Assembly (NCBI RefSeq): GCF_033546935.1
Contig: NZ_CP137854.1
Span: forward strand, 186,001-250,000
Direction: 5' to 3'
DNA: 64,000 nucleotides
Origin: Xylophilus sp. GOD-11R
GTDB lineage: Bacteria; Pseudomonadota; Gammaproteobacteria; Burkholderiales; Burkholderiaceae_C
In this document: positions 45,073 to 63,447 of the stretch, piece after piece
Position numbering within the stretch: position 1 is the stretch's first letter
How the letters are laid out: each line of letters starts with the position of its first letter
Program-made: the position numbers and the translations under genes
The notes under the pieces: generated by a model
What the model saw: only the letters and a program-made list of their open reading frames with translations
The model's database searches: none
What the model was told of the DNA's origin: nothing

Positions 45073-46122
45073 ATGCCTATCACGCCCCAGGAAGCGCTGC
45101 AGCGCACCATCGAGCACCGCGAGATCTTCCACGACGAAATGCTGCACCTGATGCGGCTGATCATGGGCGGAGAGATGTCGCCGGCCATGACCGCCGCCAT
45201 CGTCACCGGCTTGCGCGTGAAGAAGGAAACCATTGGCGAGATCACCGCCGCGGCGCAGGTGATGCGCGAGTTCTCGACCAAGGTCGAGGTGGCCGACACC
45301 ACGCATCTGGTCGACATTGTCGGCACCGGCGGCGATGGCTCGCACACCTTCAACATTTCCACCTGCACCATGTTCGTGGCGGCAGCTGCCGGCGCGCGCG
45401 TCAGCAAGCACGGCGGCCGCAGCGTGAGCAGCAAAAGCGGCAGCGCCGACGTGCTCGACGCGCTGGGCGTGGACATCAACCTGCCGCCTGAGGCCATCGC
45501 CCGCTGCATCGCCGAGGTCGGCATCGGCTTCATGTTCGCGCCCAACCACCATCCGGCGATGAAGAACGTGGCGCCGGTGCGCAAGGAACTCGGCGTGCGG
45601 ACCATCTTCAACATCCTCGGGCCGCTTACCAACCCGGCCGGCGCGCCCAACATCCTGATGGGCGTGTTCCACGCCGATCTGGTCGGCATCCAGGTGCGCG
45701 CGTTGCAGCGGCTGGGCGCGAAGCACGCGCTGGTGGTGTACGGCAAGGACGGCATGGACGAGGTCAGCCTCGGTGCCGGCACCCTGGTCGGTGAACTCAA
45801 GGACGGCGTCGTCACCGAATACGAGATCCATCCGGAAGACTTCGGTCTGGCCATGGCCGGCAGCCGCGCCTTGAAGGTTGCAACACCCGAAGAGTCGATG
45901 GCGCTGCTGCGGGGCGTGCTCGACGGCGACGCCGGCCCGGCGCGCGACATCGTCCTGCTCAATGCGGCCGCCGCGCTCTACGCGGCCGATGTCGTCCCCT
46001 CCATCGAAGCGGGGCTGGCGCGTGCCCGCTCCGCCATCGACTCCGGCGCTGCCCGCGCCAGGCTCCAGCAATTCGTCGAAACCACGCAGGCGCTGGGCGC
46101 CGCATCGAAAGCCAGCGCATGA
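45073..46122 (+). CDS. trpD: Anthranilate phosphoribosyltransferase
   Basis: A 349-residue enzyme transferring phosphoribose from PRPP to anthranilate, the second committed step to tryptophan. The PRPP-binding loop [17 protein letters not shown], the [20 protein letters not shown] stretch, the [20 protein letters not shown] anthranilate region and [12 protein letters not shown] are all intact. It starts 14 bases after trpG and overlaps trpC by ATGA, as expected for a single transcript. Confidence 0.97.
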   Translation: MPITPQEALQRTIEHREIFHDEMLHLMRLIMGGEMSPAMTAAIVTGLRVKKETIGEITAAAQVMREFSTKVEVADTTHLVDIVGTGGDGSHTFNISTCTMFVAAAAGARVSKHGGRSVSSKSGSADVLDALGVDINLPPEAIARCIAEVGIGFMFAPNHHPAMKNVAPVRKELGVRTIFNILGPLTNPAGAPNILMGVFHADLVGIQVRALQRLGAKHALVVYGKDGMDEVSLGAGTLVGELKDGVVTEYEIHPEDFGLAMAGSRALKVATPEESMALLRGVLDGDAGPARDIVLLNAAAALYAADVVPSIEAGLARARSAIDSGAARARLQQFVETTQALGAASKASA

Positions 46123-46913
46123 GCGACATCCTGCAGAAGATCATCGAAGTCAAACACACGGAAATCGCCACTGCGCAGAAGAAGCTGCCGCTGGCCGCCA
46201 TGCGCGCCGACGCCGAAAGCCGCGTGCTGACGCGCGATTTCGTCGGCGCGCTGCGCCAACGCATCGCCCAGGGCGACCCGGCGGTCATCGCCGAAGTGAA
46301 GAAGGCGAGCCCGTCCAAAGGCGTGATCCGCGCCGACTTCATCCCGGCCGACATCGCGCAGAGCTACGCCGAGGGCGGCGCGGCCTGCCTGTCGGTGCTG
46401 ACGGACAAGCAGTTCTTCCAGGGCAGCGTCGACTACCTGAAGCAGGCCCGCGCCTCCGTCGGCCTGCCGGTGCTGCGCAAGGACTTCATGGTCGACCCCT
46501 ATCAGATCTATGAATCCCGCGCGATGGGCGCCGACTGCATCCTGCTGATCGCCGCCGCGCTGGACGACGCGCGCATGGCCGAGCTCGAGGCCATCGCGGT
46601 GAGCCTCGACATGGCCGTGCTGGTGGAAGTGCACGATCGCGAGGAACTGCACCGCGCGCTCAAGCTGCGCACGCCGCTGCTCGGCATCAACAACCGCAAT
46701 CTGCGCACCTTCGAGGTCACGCTCGACACCACGCTGCAGCTGATGGAAGACGTGCCCGCCGACCGCCTGCTGGTCACCGAATCCGGCATTCTGGGCACGG
46801 CGGATGTCGAACGCATGCGCGCGGCGGGTGTGCATGCGTTCCTGGTGGGCGAGGCTTTCATGCGCGCCGAGGAGCCGGGCCAAGCGCTGGCCGATCTTTT
46901 CTTTCCCGAGTGA
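46119..46913 (+). CDS. trpC: Indole-3-glycerol-phosphate synthase
   Basis: A 264-residue TIM-barrel enzyme closing the indole ring from carboxyphenylamino-deoxyribulose phosphate. Conserved parts are [19 protein letters not shown] (catalytic Glu and Lys), [52 protein letters not shown] and LVTESGIL. It is a single-function TrpC; the TrpF domain is not fused. It overlaps trpD upstream (ATGA) and ung downstream (GTGA). The remaining genes trpF, trpB and trpA are not in the window, as is usual in Burkholderiales. Confidence 0.97.
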   Translation: MSDILQKIIEVKHTEIATAQKKLPLAAMRADAESRVLTRDFVGALRQRIAQGDPAVIAEVKKASPSKGVIRADFIPADIAQSYAEGGAACLSVLTDKQFFQGSVDYLKQARASVGLPVLRKDFMVDPYQIYESRAMGADCILLIAAALDDARMAELEAIAVSLDMAVLVEVHDREELHRALKLRTPLLGINNRNLRTFEVTLDTTLQLMEDVPADRLLVTESGILGTADVERMRAAGVHAFLVGEAFMRAEEPGQALADLFFPE

Positions 46914-47647
46914 GCGCGGCCTTGGCGGCTGATCAACTGGCCAGCGCCGATCCGGCCGACTGGCCGGTGGCCGACGGCTGGAAGCCGCTGGTCGACGGTT
47001 TCTTCGGCGGCGCGGCCGGGCAGAAGCTGCTGGCCTTTCTGACGACGCGGCTCGCGGCGGGCGCCACCGTCTTTCCGCCCCAGCCGCTGCGCGCGCTGGA
47101 ACTCACGCCTCCCGAGCAGGTGCGCGTGGTCATCCTCGGCCAGGACCCGTACCACGGGCGCGGCCAGGCCGAAGGGCTGGCGTTCTCGGTCGCGCCGGGT
47201 GTGGCGCTGCCGCCCTCGCTGCGCAATATCTTCAAGGAACTGCAGCGCGACATGGGCCTGCCTCCGCCCGCGTTTCCCGTGCCCGGCGGCAGCCTCGTCA
47301 AATGGGCGCGCCACGGCGTGCTGCTGCTCAACACCTGCCTGACGGTGGAAGAGGCTCAGCCGGCCAGCCACGCCGGCAAGGGCTGGGAACTGCTGACCGA
47401 TGCCGTGATCCGGCAGGTCGCCCAGGGCGATCATCCGGCGGTGTTCATGCTTTGGGGTTCGCATGCGCAAGGCAAGCGCGTGCTGATCGACAGCCAGCGG
47501 CACCTGGTGCTGACCTCCAACCATCCCTCGCCGCTGTCGGCGCTGCGGCCACCCGTGCCTTTCATCGGCAACGGCCACTTCTCGCAGGCCCGCGCCTGGC
47601 GCGAGCGCTACGGCAAGCCCGGCGATCAGGCCATGCTGCCGACGTAG
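46910..47647 (+). CDS. ung: Uracil-DNA glycosylase, family 1
   Basis: A 245-residue enzyme that removes uracil from DNA as the first step of base excision repair. The water-activating motif [20 protein letters not shown], the [13 protein letters not shown] stretch with the uracil-recognising Asn, and the Leu-loop HPSPLSA are present. The GTG start overlaps the trpC stop (GTGA), so it depends on trp transcription or coupling, a common arrangement in this group. Its last 22 bases overlap the end of the patatin gene on the other strand. Confidence 0.96.
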   Translation: MSAALAADQLASADPADWPVADGWKPLVDGFFGGAAGQKLLAFLTTRLAAGATVFPPQPLRALELTPPEQVRVVILGQDPYHGRGQAEGLAFSVAPGVALPPSLRNIFKELQRDMGLPPPAFPVPGGSLVKWARHGVLLLNTCLTVEEAQPASHAGKGWELLTDAVIRQVAQGDHPAVFMLWGSHAQGKRVLIDSQRHLVLTSNHPSPLSALRPPVPFIGNGHFSQARAWRERYGKPGDQAMLPT

Positions 47648-48726
47648 TCGCGCCGGATGTCGATGGTGCTCTCGCTGCCGAGGGCATCGAAGTGGCGATT
47701 CATCCACCGCGCGGCGGCAGACCGGCCTTCGGTGAACAGCCGATCCATCATGGCTGCATCCGCCGACAACTTGCTGGAGGCCGACAGCTCCTGCATCGCC
47801 TTGCCGCCGTCGATGCGATGCAGCCGCACGCGTTTGTAGCCCGAGGCTTCCACCAGCGCGCCGCGGGCGATCAGCCGGTTGATGAAGTCGATGCTTCGCA
47901 TCTGTGCCAACAGGCTCGAATTGAAATTGAGCTCCGTCACCCGTTCCTGGATGTCCTGTGCGTTCTGCGGAATCGGTTCGCGCGACAGCGGATTGAGCTG
48001 CACCAGCACGATGTCGCGGCTATCGCAGGTATCGATCAACGGCCCGAGCGGCGGGTTCGATGAAAAGCCGCCGTCCCAGTAATGCTCGCCGTCGATCTCC
48101 ACCGCCTGGAACATCTGCGGCAGGCAGGCCGACGCCATCAGCGCGTCCAGGCTCAGCCGTCGACCCTTGAAGATGTGGGCGCGGCCGGTGCGGATCTGCG
48201 TGGCGGACACGAAGACCTTGGGCAGCTGCAGTCGGCCGATCGATTCGAAATCGATCTCGTCCTGCAGCAGTTTGCGCAGCGGATTGAAACCCAGCGGATT
48301 CGACTGGTAGGGCGACATCCATCGGCCGAGCACACCGTTGAAGGCATTGCCCGCGTCGGTGTTCCAGCCGCCGGTCATCAGCCGCGCGATGCCTTGCGCC
48401 ATCGAACTCAGGCTGCCGAGCCCGGCGACGCCGCGCCAGACGCGCGCAAGCGTGTCGCGTGCCAACTGACGGCGACCTTCGGCGGTCGGGCCGCCGTTGG
48501 CGAAACCATGGGCCACCGCCACCGCATTGACCGCTCCGGCACTGGCGCCACTGATGCCGGAAAAATCGAGCCGGTGGTCTTCCAGCAGGGCATCGAGAAC
48601 GCCCCAGGTGAAAGCGCCGTGCGAGCCGCCGCCTTGCAGCGCGAGACTGATCGTTCGAGGACCTTCCGGCAGCGTGGTGGCCGGTGCCTCCAAGGTGTCG
48701 ATGGCCATGGTTTTTTCTGTGGTCAT
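47626..48726 (-). CDS. Patatin-like phospholipase
   Basis: A 366-residue cytoplasmic serine acyl hydrolase. The oxyanion loop ISLALQGGGSHGAFTWG, the nucleophile elbow GASAG (Ser62) and the Asp of the dyad in HYWDGGFSSNPPL are all present, so it should be active on phospholipids or poly-hydroxyalkanoate-type esters. No signal peptide is seen, which fits an intracellular lipase. ATG 48726 has GGGAG seven bases upstream. The gene ends tail to tail with ung, with a 22-base overlap of coding sequences. Promoter probably in the short gap shared with the tRNA cluster. Confidence 0.92.
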   Translation of the reverse strand: MTTEKTMAIDTLEAPATTLPEGPRTISLALQGGGSHGAFTWGVLDALLEDHRLDFSGISGASAGAVNAVAVAHGFANGGPTAEGRRQLARDTLARVWRGVAGLGSLSSMAQGIARLMTGGWNTDAGNAFNGVLGRWMSPYQSNPLGFNPLRKLLQDEIDFESIGRLQLPKVFVSATQIRTGRAHIFKGRRLSLDALMASACLPQMFQAVEIDGEHYWDGGFSSNPPLGPLIDTCDSRDIVLVQLNPLSREPIPQNAQDIQERVTELNFNSSLLAQMRSIDFINRLIARGALVEASGYKRVRLHRIDGGKAMQELSASSKLSADAAMMDRLFTEGRSAAARWMNRHFDALGSESTIDIRRDYVGSMA

Positions 48727-48803
48727 GGACGCACTCCCTGATCATGTTGCAGTGCAGCATTGTGCGCTGCGGAACAGCTCCGCGCAAAAATCCACCCAGG
48801 GTA

Positions 48804-48833
48804 TTGAAAACCGTCGCAAAAGCTCGCTATACT
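48804..48833 (+). promoter_or_regulatory. Promoter of the tRNA-Tyr/Gly/Thr-tuf unit
   Basis: TTGAAA (48804-48809) and TATACT (48828-48833) are good sigma-70 hexamers separated by 18 bases. The predicted start is five to eight bases before the tRNA-Tyr 5' end, with a GC-rich CTCGCC in the position of a stringent discriminator. Confidence 0.65.
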
Positions 48834-48845
48834 CTGAGGCTCGCC

Positions 48846-48931
48846 GGAGGGGTGCCCGAGTGGCTAAAGGGGGCAGACTGTAAATCTGTTGGCTTACGCC
48901 TACGCTGGTTCGAATCCAGCCTCCTCCACCA
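48846..48931 (+). tRNA. tRNA-Tyr (anticodon GTA)
   Basis: 86 bases including an encoded CCA. The acceptor stem GGAGGGG pairs with CTCCTCC with one G-T pair. The anticodon arm GCAGACTGTAAATCTGT presents GTA. A long class II variable arm and the T-loop GGTTCGAATCC are present. First gene of a tRNA cluster leading into tuf. Confidence 0.96.
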
Positions 48932-48996
48932 GCGAAACGAATTGAGTGGTGCGAACGAATCGATCGCCGAAACCGGGTTGAAAAGCCCGGATGCAA

Positions 48997-49070
48997 GCGG
49001 GAGTAGTTCAATGGTAGAACCCCAGCCTTCCAAGCTGATGACGCGGGTTCGATTCCCGTCTCCCGCTCCA
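48997..49070 (+). tRNA. tRNA-Gly (anticodon TCC)
   Basis: 74 bases with encoded CCA. Acceptor GCGGGAG pairs with CTCCCGC, the anticodon loop CTTCCAA presents TCC, and the T-arm is GGGTTCGATTCCC. It lies 65 bases after tRNA-Tyr. Confidence 0.96.
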
Positions 49071-49144
49071 TCGTTCGTTTTGCAGGTGTCGTTAGATCTG
49101 GCGATGTGTTGATTTCAGTGAAGTTCGTTCAGGCGAGCATCGCT

Positions 49145-49219
<75 letters not shown>

Positions 49220-49294
49220 AATTGATGGCGCCATCCTTCGGGGTGGCGCCCATTCCTGTTGTTTTGGATTTGAGATTTTTTTCGGAGTCGAAAA

Positions 49295-50485
<1,191 letters not shown>

Positions 50486-50498
50486 TTTGTAGTTACGG

Positions 50499-50574
50499 AG
50501 GGGTATAGCTCAATTGGCAGAGCGTCGGTCTCCAAAACCGAAGGTTGTAGGTTCGATTCCTACTGCCCCTGCCA
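50499..50574 (+). tRNA. tRNA-Trp (anticodon CCA)
   Basis: 76 bases with encoded CCA. Acceptor AGGGGTA pairs with TGCCCCT, the anticodon loop TCTCCAAAA presents CCA, and the T-arm is TAGGTTCGATTCCTA. It sits between tuf and secE as in other Proteobacteria. Confidence 0.97.
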
Positions 50575-50591
50575 CCGAAAGGTGGTAACCC

Positions 50592-50616
50592 AAGCCCGTC
50601 AGGATCTGACGGGCTT
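50592..50616 (+). terminator. Stem-loop after tRNA-Trp
   Basis: AAGCCCGTCAG and CTGACGGGCTT form a perfect 11-bp stem with a three-base GAT loop. No T-run follows, so it may mark a processed or Rho-assisted end of the tuf/tRNA transcript ahead of secE. Confidence 0.5.
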
Positions 50617-50686
50617 CGGCGTCTCCAGGGTCACTTTGTGATCTCGGGGTTGCTCTTCTCGATGCATAGCAGGAAACCTCAGCCAC

Positions 50687-51070
50687 ATGGCGACCTCCCA
50701 AGTTGAAACTGTCAGCACCGGTGCGGACAAGGCGAAGATCGGCCTTTCCGTATTTTTGGTGCTGGCTGCGCTGACGGCGTTCTATGTCCTCTCGCGCCAG
50801 GGCGCGCTGGTGCAGTGGGCCGCGTTGCTGGTCGGTCTGGCGGTCGCCGCCGGGCTGTTCTTCACCGCCGAGAGCGGCAAGCAATTGATCGCCTTCGGTC
50901 AGGACTCCTGGCGTGAAGTTCGCAAGGTCGTCTGGCCGGCGCGCAAGGAAGCGATTCAGATCACTGCCTATGTGTTCGGCTTCGTCGTGGTCATGGCGCT
51001 GTTCCTGTGGGTGACCGACAAAACGCTGGAATGGGTCTTCTACGACCTGTTGCTGGGCTGGAGAAAATAA
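50687..51070 (+). CDS. secE: Preprotein translocase subunit SecE
   Basis: A 127-residue inner-membrane subunit of the SecYEG channel. Three helices are visible (about 19-36, 42-60 and 95-115), as in the long form of E. coli. The conserved cytoplasmic segment [20 protein letters not shown] contains the essential SecY-contacting motif. Its stop codon overlaps the nusG start (TAATG). Confidence 0.96.
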   Translation: MATSQVETVSTGADKAKIGLSVFLVLAALTAFYVLSRQGALVQWAALLVGLAVAAGLFFTAESGKQLIAFGQDSWREVRKVVWPARKEAIQITAYVFGFVVVMALFLWVTDKTLEWVFYDLLLGWRK

Positions 51071-51684
51071 TGGTCGACACCGTGGAAAACACCTCTGGCG
51101 AAGAACTGGTGCCCGAAGGCGCCAATGCGGTTCCTGCCGCGCCGACCAATCCGGACCTGCGCTGGTACATCGTTCATGCCTACTCGGGCATGGAGAAGGC
51201 GGTCGAGCGCAACATCATCGAGCGCATCACCCGCGCCGGCATGGAAACCAAGTTCGGTCGCATCCTGGTGCCGACCGAGGAAGTCGTCGAAGTCAAGAAC
51301 GGGCAGCGCCGCACCACCGAACGTCGCCTGTTCCCGGGTTACGTCTTCGTCGAGATGGTGATGGACGACGAGTCCTGGCATCTGGTCAAGCACACCAACA
51401 AGGTGACCGGCTTCGTGGGCGGCGCCAAGAACCGTCCGGCCCCCATCTCCGAGGACGAAGTTCAGAAGATCGTCAGCCAGATGCAGGAAGGCACCGAGAA
51501 GCCGCGCCACAAGGTGGAGTTCATCGTCGGCGAGCTGGTGCGCGTCAAGGAAGGCCCCTTCACCGACTTCAACGGTTCGGTCGAGGAAGTCAACTACGAG
51601 AAGAGCAAGGTCCGTGTCTCGGTCACGATCTTCGGTCGTGCCACGCCGGTCGAGCTCGAGTTCGGCCAGGTCGAGAAGACCTGA
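51070..51684 (+). CDS. nusG: Transcription termination/antitermination factor NusG
   Basis: A 204-residue factor linking RNA polymerase to Rho or to the ribosome. The NGN domain ([20 protein letters not shown], then [20 protein letters not shown]) and the C-terminal KOW motif ([20 protein letters not shown]) are complete. An extra ~25 acidic residues at the N-terminus are common in beta-proteobacteria. It is coupled to secE by TAATG. A short AGGC-TTCG-GCCT hairpin overlaps the last codon. Confidence 0.97.
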   Translation: MVDTVENTSGEELVPEGANAVPAAPTNPDLRWYIVHAYSGMEKAVERNIIERITRAGMETKFGRILVPTEEVVEVKNGQRRTTERRLFPGYVFVEMVMDDESWHLVKHTNKVTGFVGGAKNRPAPISEDEVQKIVSQMQEGTEKPRHKVEFIVGELVRVKEGPFTDFNGSVEEVNYEKSKVRVSVTIFGRATPVELEFGQVEKT

Positions 51685-51823
51685 AGGCTTCGGCCTAATC
51701 TTTGGTTGCAGGCGCATTTTTCGACTCGGTGCCTGCGACGTCGCAAGAAGAGTCGTTCAACCCCCGGGGAGCCCGGCGTCCTGATGGACCGCCGAGCGTC
51801 ATGACCCGCAAGGAGAACAAACC

Positions 51824-52255
51824 ATGGCGAAGAAAATCGTCGGTTTCGTAAAACTGCAAGTGCCGGCCGGCAAGGCGAATCCCTCGCCTCCGATCGGTCC
51901 CGCTCTGGGCCAGCGCGGCCTGAACATCATGGAGTTCTGCAAGGCGTTCAACGCCCAGACCCAGGGTGTCGAGCCCGGTCTGCCGCTGCCGGTGGTCATC
52001 ACCGCGTTCGCGGACAAGAGCTTCACCTTCATCATCAAGACGCCGCCCGCGACGACCTTGATCAAGAAGGCGATCAAGCTCGACAAGGGTTCGCCGGTGG
52101 CGAACAAGCAGAAGGTCGGCAAGATCACGCGCGCACAGCTCGAAGAGATCGCCAAGACCAAGATGAAGGACATGAACGCCGCCAGCGTCGACGCCGCCGT
52201 GCGTACGCTCGCCGGCTCTGCCCGTTCGATGGGCGTGACCGTGGAGGGTCTGTGA
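51824..52255 (+). CDS. rplK: 50S ribosomal protein L11
   Basis: A 143-residue protein of the GTPase-associated centre. Signatures are [20 protein letters not shown], then [17 protein letters not shown], and the C-terminal 23S-binding [19 protein letters not shown] lies about nine bases before ATG 51824. It starts the rplKAJL-rpoBC unit; rplA follows with a one-base gap, allowing autogenous control by L1 as in other bacteria. The 139-base gap after nusG probably holds the promoter. Confidence 0.98.
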   Translation: MAKKIVGFVKLQVPAGKANPSPPIGPALGQRGLNIMEFCKAFNAQTQGVEPGLPLPVVITAFADKSFTFIIKTPPATTLIKKAIKLDKGSPVANKQKVGKITRAQLEEIAKTKMKDMNAASVDAAVRTLAGSARSMGVTVEGL

Positions 52256-52256
52256 A

Positions 52257-52955
52257 ATGGCCAAGCTGACCAAGAAACAAAAAAGCCTCGAAGGCAAGGT
52301 CGATTCGACCAAGCTGTACGCGCTGACCGAAGCGCTGGCCATGGTGAAGGAAGCCGCGACCGCCAAGTTCGATGAATCCATCGACGTGGCCGTGCAGCTC
52401 GGCGTCGATGCCAAGAAGTCCGACCAGGTGGTGCGTGGCGCCGTCGTGATGCCTCACGGCACCGGCAAGACCAAGCGCGTGGCCGTGTTCGCCCAAGGCG
52501 CCAAGGCTGAGGAAGCCAAGGCCGCTGGCGCCGACATCGTCGGCATGGACGACCTGGCTGCCATGGTCAAGGCTGGCGACATGCCTTTCGACGTGGTGAT
52601 CGCCGCACCGGACGCCATGCGCGTCGTCGGTACCCTCGGTCAGATTCTGGGCCCGCGCGGCCTGATGCCTAACCCCAAGGTCGGCACCGTCACCGCCGAT
52701 GTGGCCACCGCTGTCAAGAACGCCAAGGCTGGCCAGGTCCAGTTCCGCGTCGACAAGGCCGGCATCATCCACGGCACCATCGGCCGTCGTTCGTTCGACA
52801 GCGAAAAGCTCCAGGGCAACCTGGTCGCGCTCGTCGATGCACTGACCAAGGCCAAGCCGGCGACCAGCAAGGGCGTCTACCTGCGCAAGGTCGCGGTGTC
52901 GTCCACGATGGGCCTGGGCGTCCGCGTCGACACGCAGACCATCAACGCGGCCTGA
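52257..52955 (+). CDS. rplA: 50S ribosomal protein L1
   Basis: A 232-residue protein of the L1 stalk that binds 23S rRNA and helps release tRNA. It also represses its own mRNA. Conserved parts are [40 protein letters not shown] and [20 protein letters not shown]. It begins one base after the rplK stop codon. Confidence 0.98.
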   Translation: MAKLTKKQKSLEGKVDSTKLYALTEALAMVKEAATAKFDESIDVAVQLGVDAKKSDQVVRGAVVMPHGTGKTKRVAVFAQGAKAEEAKAAGADIVGMDDLAAMVKAGDMPFDVVIAAPDAMRVVGTLGQILGPRGLMPNPKVGTVTADVATAVKNAKAGQVQFRVDKAGIIHGTIGRRSFDSEKLQGNLVALVDALTKAKPATSKGVYLRKVAVSSTMGLGVRVDTQTINAA

Positions 52956-53223
52956 TAGCCGCAAAAAAATTCGGGTGGTCGCAAGGCCACTCGGTGGTGG
53001 GCTGGAGCCCGTGCCGGCAGCAATGCCAGCCAGGGCTCCAGGCCATCCAAGACCGCTGGTGTGTGGCGCGAGCCGCACCTAATCGCCGTAAGGCGGCCAG
53101 CGCAGATGGCGATCCCGCTGCCAAAGGAACAAGCCTCGTGCCTGAACCTGAAAAACAGTTGGTCGCTGCAACAAGAGCGTGCCGAAGGGCCAACCGGTCC
53201 GAGGCACATTGAAGGAGTAGACC
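52956..53223 (+). promoter_or_regulatory. rplJ leader (L10-L12 autoregulatory region)
   Basis: The 268 bases between rplA and rplJ hold no gene, but contain several GC-rich inverted segments. In related bacteria this leader folds into a kink-turn that binds the L10-L12 complex and turns down translation, and it usually also carries a promoter. Its length and position fit; the kink-turn itself was not verified by folding. Confidence 0.55.
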
Positions 53224-53760
53224 TTGAGTCTTAATCGCAGTGAGAAAGAAGCGGTCATTGCAGAAGTGACCAGCCTCGCCGCCAAAGCTCAATCGCTGGT
53301 GATTGCGGAATACCGCGGCATCACGGTCGCCGACATGACGAAACTGCGCAACGAAGCGCGCAGCAAGGGCGTTTCCCTGAGTGTTCTGAAGAACACCCTG
53401 GCACGTCGTGCTGTCGCTGGCAGCAGTTTCGAAATCGTCGCCGACCAGATGACCGGTCCGCTGATCTACGGCTTCTCCGAAGACGCAGTGGCCGCCGCCA
53501 AGGTGGTGGCCGACTTCGCGAAGACCAACGACAAGCTGGTCATTCGTGCAGGTGCGCTTTCGGGCAAGACGCTGGACGTCAATGGCGTGAAGCAACTGGC
53601 CAACATCCCGTCCAAGGAAGTGCTGCTGGCACAACTGCTGGGCCTGATGCAGTCCCCCATCTCCCGTACCGCCCGCGTTCTTGCGGCGCTCGCGGAGCAA
53701 CGGGGTGGCGGTGCCGCCGAAGCGCCGGCCGCCGAGGCCGCGGAAGCTGCCGCAGCTTGA
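53224..53760 (+). CDS. rplJ: 50S ribosomal protein L10
   Basis: A 178-residue stalk-base protein that holds L7/L12 dimers on the ribosome and acts as a translational repressor of its own transcript. The family start [15 protein letters not shown] is encoded with a TTG initiation codon at 53224, preceded by AAGGAG at good spacing, so the unusual start is well supported. [34 protein letters not shown] and the Ala-rich C-terminal helix for L12 binding are present. Confidence 0.97.
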   Translation: MSLNRSEKEAVIAEVTSLAAKAQSLVIAEYRGITVADMTKLRNEARSKGVSLSVLKNTLARRAVAGSSFEIVADQMTGPLIYGFSEDAVAAAKVVADFAKTNDKLVIRAGALSGKTLDVNGVKQLANIPSKEVLLAQLLGLMQSPISRTARVLAALAEQRGGGAAEAPAAEAAEAAAA

Positions 53761-53802
53761 ATGCGCGGCAAATCAACCAATATTGTTTTTTAGGTATTCA
53801 AA

Positions 53803-54177
53803 ATGGCATTCGATAAAGACGCATTCCTGACCGCGCTCGACAGCATGACGGTCCTCGAGCTCAACGACCTGGTCAAGGCCATCGAAGAGAAGTTCGGCGT
53901 GTCCGCCGCCGCAATGTCGGCTCCGGCCGCTGGTGGCGGCGCTGCTGCTCCGGCCGCTGAAGAAAAGACCGAATTCAACCTGGTGCTGACCGACGCTGGC
54001 GCTCAGAAGGTCTCCGTCATCAAGGCCGTGCGCGAAATTACCGGCCTGGGCCTCAAGGAAGCCAAGGATCTGGTCGACGGCGCTCCCAAGACCGTCAAGG
54101 AAGCCATGCCCAAGGCCGACGCCGACGCCGCTCTGAAGAAGCTGGTCGACGCTGGTGCCAAGGCCGAGCTGAAGTAA
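53803..54177 (+). CDS. rplL: 50S ribosomal protein L7/L12
   Basis: A 124-residue stalk protein that recruits translation GTPases. The N-terminal dimerisation helices ([20 protein letters not shown]), Ala/Gly/Pro hinge ([20 protein letters not shown]) and the C-terminal domain ([31 protein letters not shown]) are complete. Downstream, a hairpin with a T-run separates it from rpoB. Confidence 0.98.
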   Translation: MAFDKDAFLTALDSMTVLELNDLVKAIEEKFGVSAAAMSAPAAGGGAAAPAAEEKTEFNLVLTDAGAQKVSVIKAVREITGLGLKEAKDLVDGAPKTVKEAMPKADADAALKKLVDAGAKAELK

Positions 54178-54194
54178 GCCACGCCGCAGCGGGA

Positions 54195-54225
54195 GGCTGG
54201 GGTGCCGAAAGGCCCCCAGCCTTTT
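54195..54225 (+). terminator. Attenuating terminator between rplL and rpoB
   Basis: GGCTGGGG (54195-54202) pairs with CCCCAGCC (54214-54221) and is followed by TTTT. In most bacteria a partial terminator here lowers RNA polymerase gene expression relative to ribosomal proteins. Confidence 0.8.
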
Positions 54226-54455
54226 GCTGTTTCAGGGAAAGTGTTAAGAACACACCACAAAGCCGCGAGATGCTCGCGTTTTTGTAGTGTCTTCTGAGCC
54301 CCGACGACAGAAGGCGCCTTGGTCCGGGCGATGTGCAACGCATCGCCGTCCGCCATGGTTGGTAGTGGCCAACCGCCAAGCTTGCCGCGCGTGTGAATGC
54401 CTCCCGCGCGGCAGGTCAAGTCGAATCAGGACTCATGTCTTTGCCCGGAGAACTC

Positions 54456-58568
<4,113 letters not shown>

Positions 58569-58589
58569 GCAGGAAAGGGAAAGAGTCAC

Positions 58590-62813
<4,224 letters not shown>

Positions 62814-62837
62814 GGCGGGCGCCGGCGCCGAGCCGAG

Positions 62838-62872
62838 CCCCGGCCTGCTTCGGCAGGGCCGGGGTTTTTTTT
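62838..62872 (+). terminator. Intrinsic terminator after rpoC
   Basis: CCCCGGCCTGC and GCAGGGCCGGGG form a stem with one bulged base around a stable TTCG loop, followed by eight T residues. This is the strong end of the rplKAJL-rpoBC transcript. Confidence 0.93.
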
Positions 62873-62901
62873 GCTCTCGACTTTTTGGAGATACTCGCGC
62901 G

Positions 62902-63447
62902 ATGCGTTGGAGCTTGTGGTGGTGGGTCTTGCCGGCCGTGCTGGCATTCTGGACAGTCGGTGCGCACAACCGGCTGACCCGTTTGCGCGCGTCCGTGTTG
63001 CAGGCCTTCGGGCAACTGGATGCGGCCATGACCTTGTGGATCGAACTGGTCCCGCCGGTCTCCGACGCGGTCCGCACCGATGAAACGACGCCGGGTGTCG
63101 CCGAAGAGGCAGGATGGGCCGGCCTGCGAGCGGCCGCCGTACAGCTCGCCGCCTGCCTGTCGGTGACACGCCAACGTCGGCAACGCCGCGCGGACGTCGC
63201 CGCGCTATCGGCGGCACGCGACGTGCTTCGGGATGCCTGGCAGCGCCTGCTGGTCGACATGCCGCGTTTCGGCGGCCAGGCCCAGCCCGGCAGCATCCAC
63301 CTCGTCTGGGAGCAGCGGGACACGCAAGTGCAGCTCGCGGCTGACCAGTACAACCTGGCGGTCGGCCAATACAACGCCGCCTTGCACCAGTTCCCGGCGG
63401 TGATCCTGACGTGGCTGCTGCGATTGCGCCATGCGCAAGCCCTATGA
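62902..63447 (+). CDS. LemA-family-like membrane-anchored protein
   Basis: A 181-residue protein with one N-terminal helix (MRWSLWWWVLPAVLAFWTVG) and a long helical body ending QYNLAVGQYNAALHQFP, the C-terminal signature of LemA proteins. The N-terminal part keeps the usual NRLTRLRASVLQAFGQLD segment, but the middle is divergent and rich in Arg and Ala, so it is an atypical member. LemA function is unknown. ATG 62902 is preferred; the longer frame begins inside rpoC. Its stop overlaps the start of the next gene (ATGA), so it is coupled to rsmB. Confidence 0.72.
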   Translation: MRWSLWWWVLPAVLAFWTVGAHNRLTRLRASVLQAFGQLDAAMTLWIELVPPVSDAVRTDETTPGVAEEAGWAGLRAAAVQLAACLSVTRQRRQRRADVAALSAARDVLRDAWQRLLVDMPRFGGQAQPGSIHLVWEQRDTQVQLAADQYNLAVGQYNAALHQFPAVILTWLLRLRHAQAL

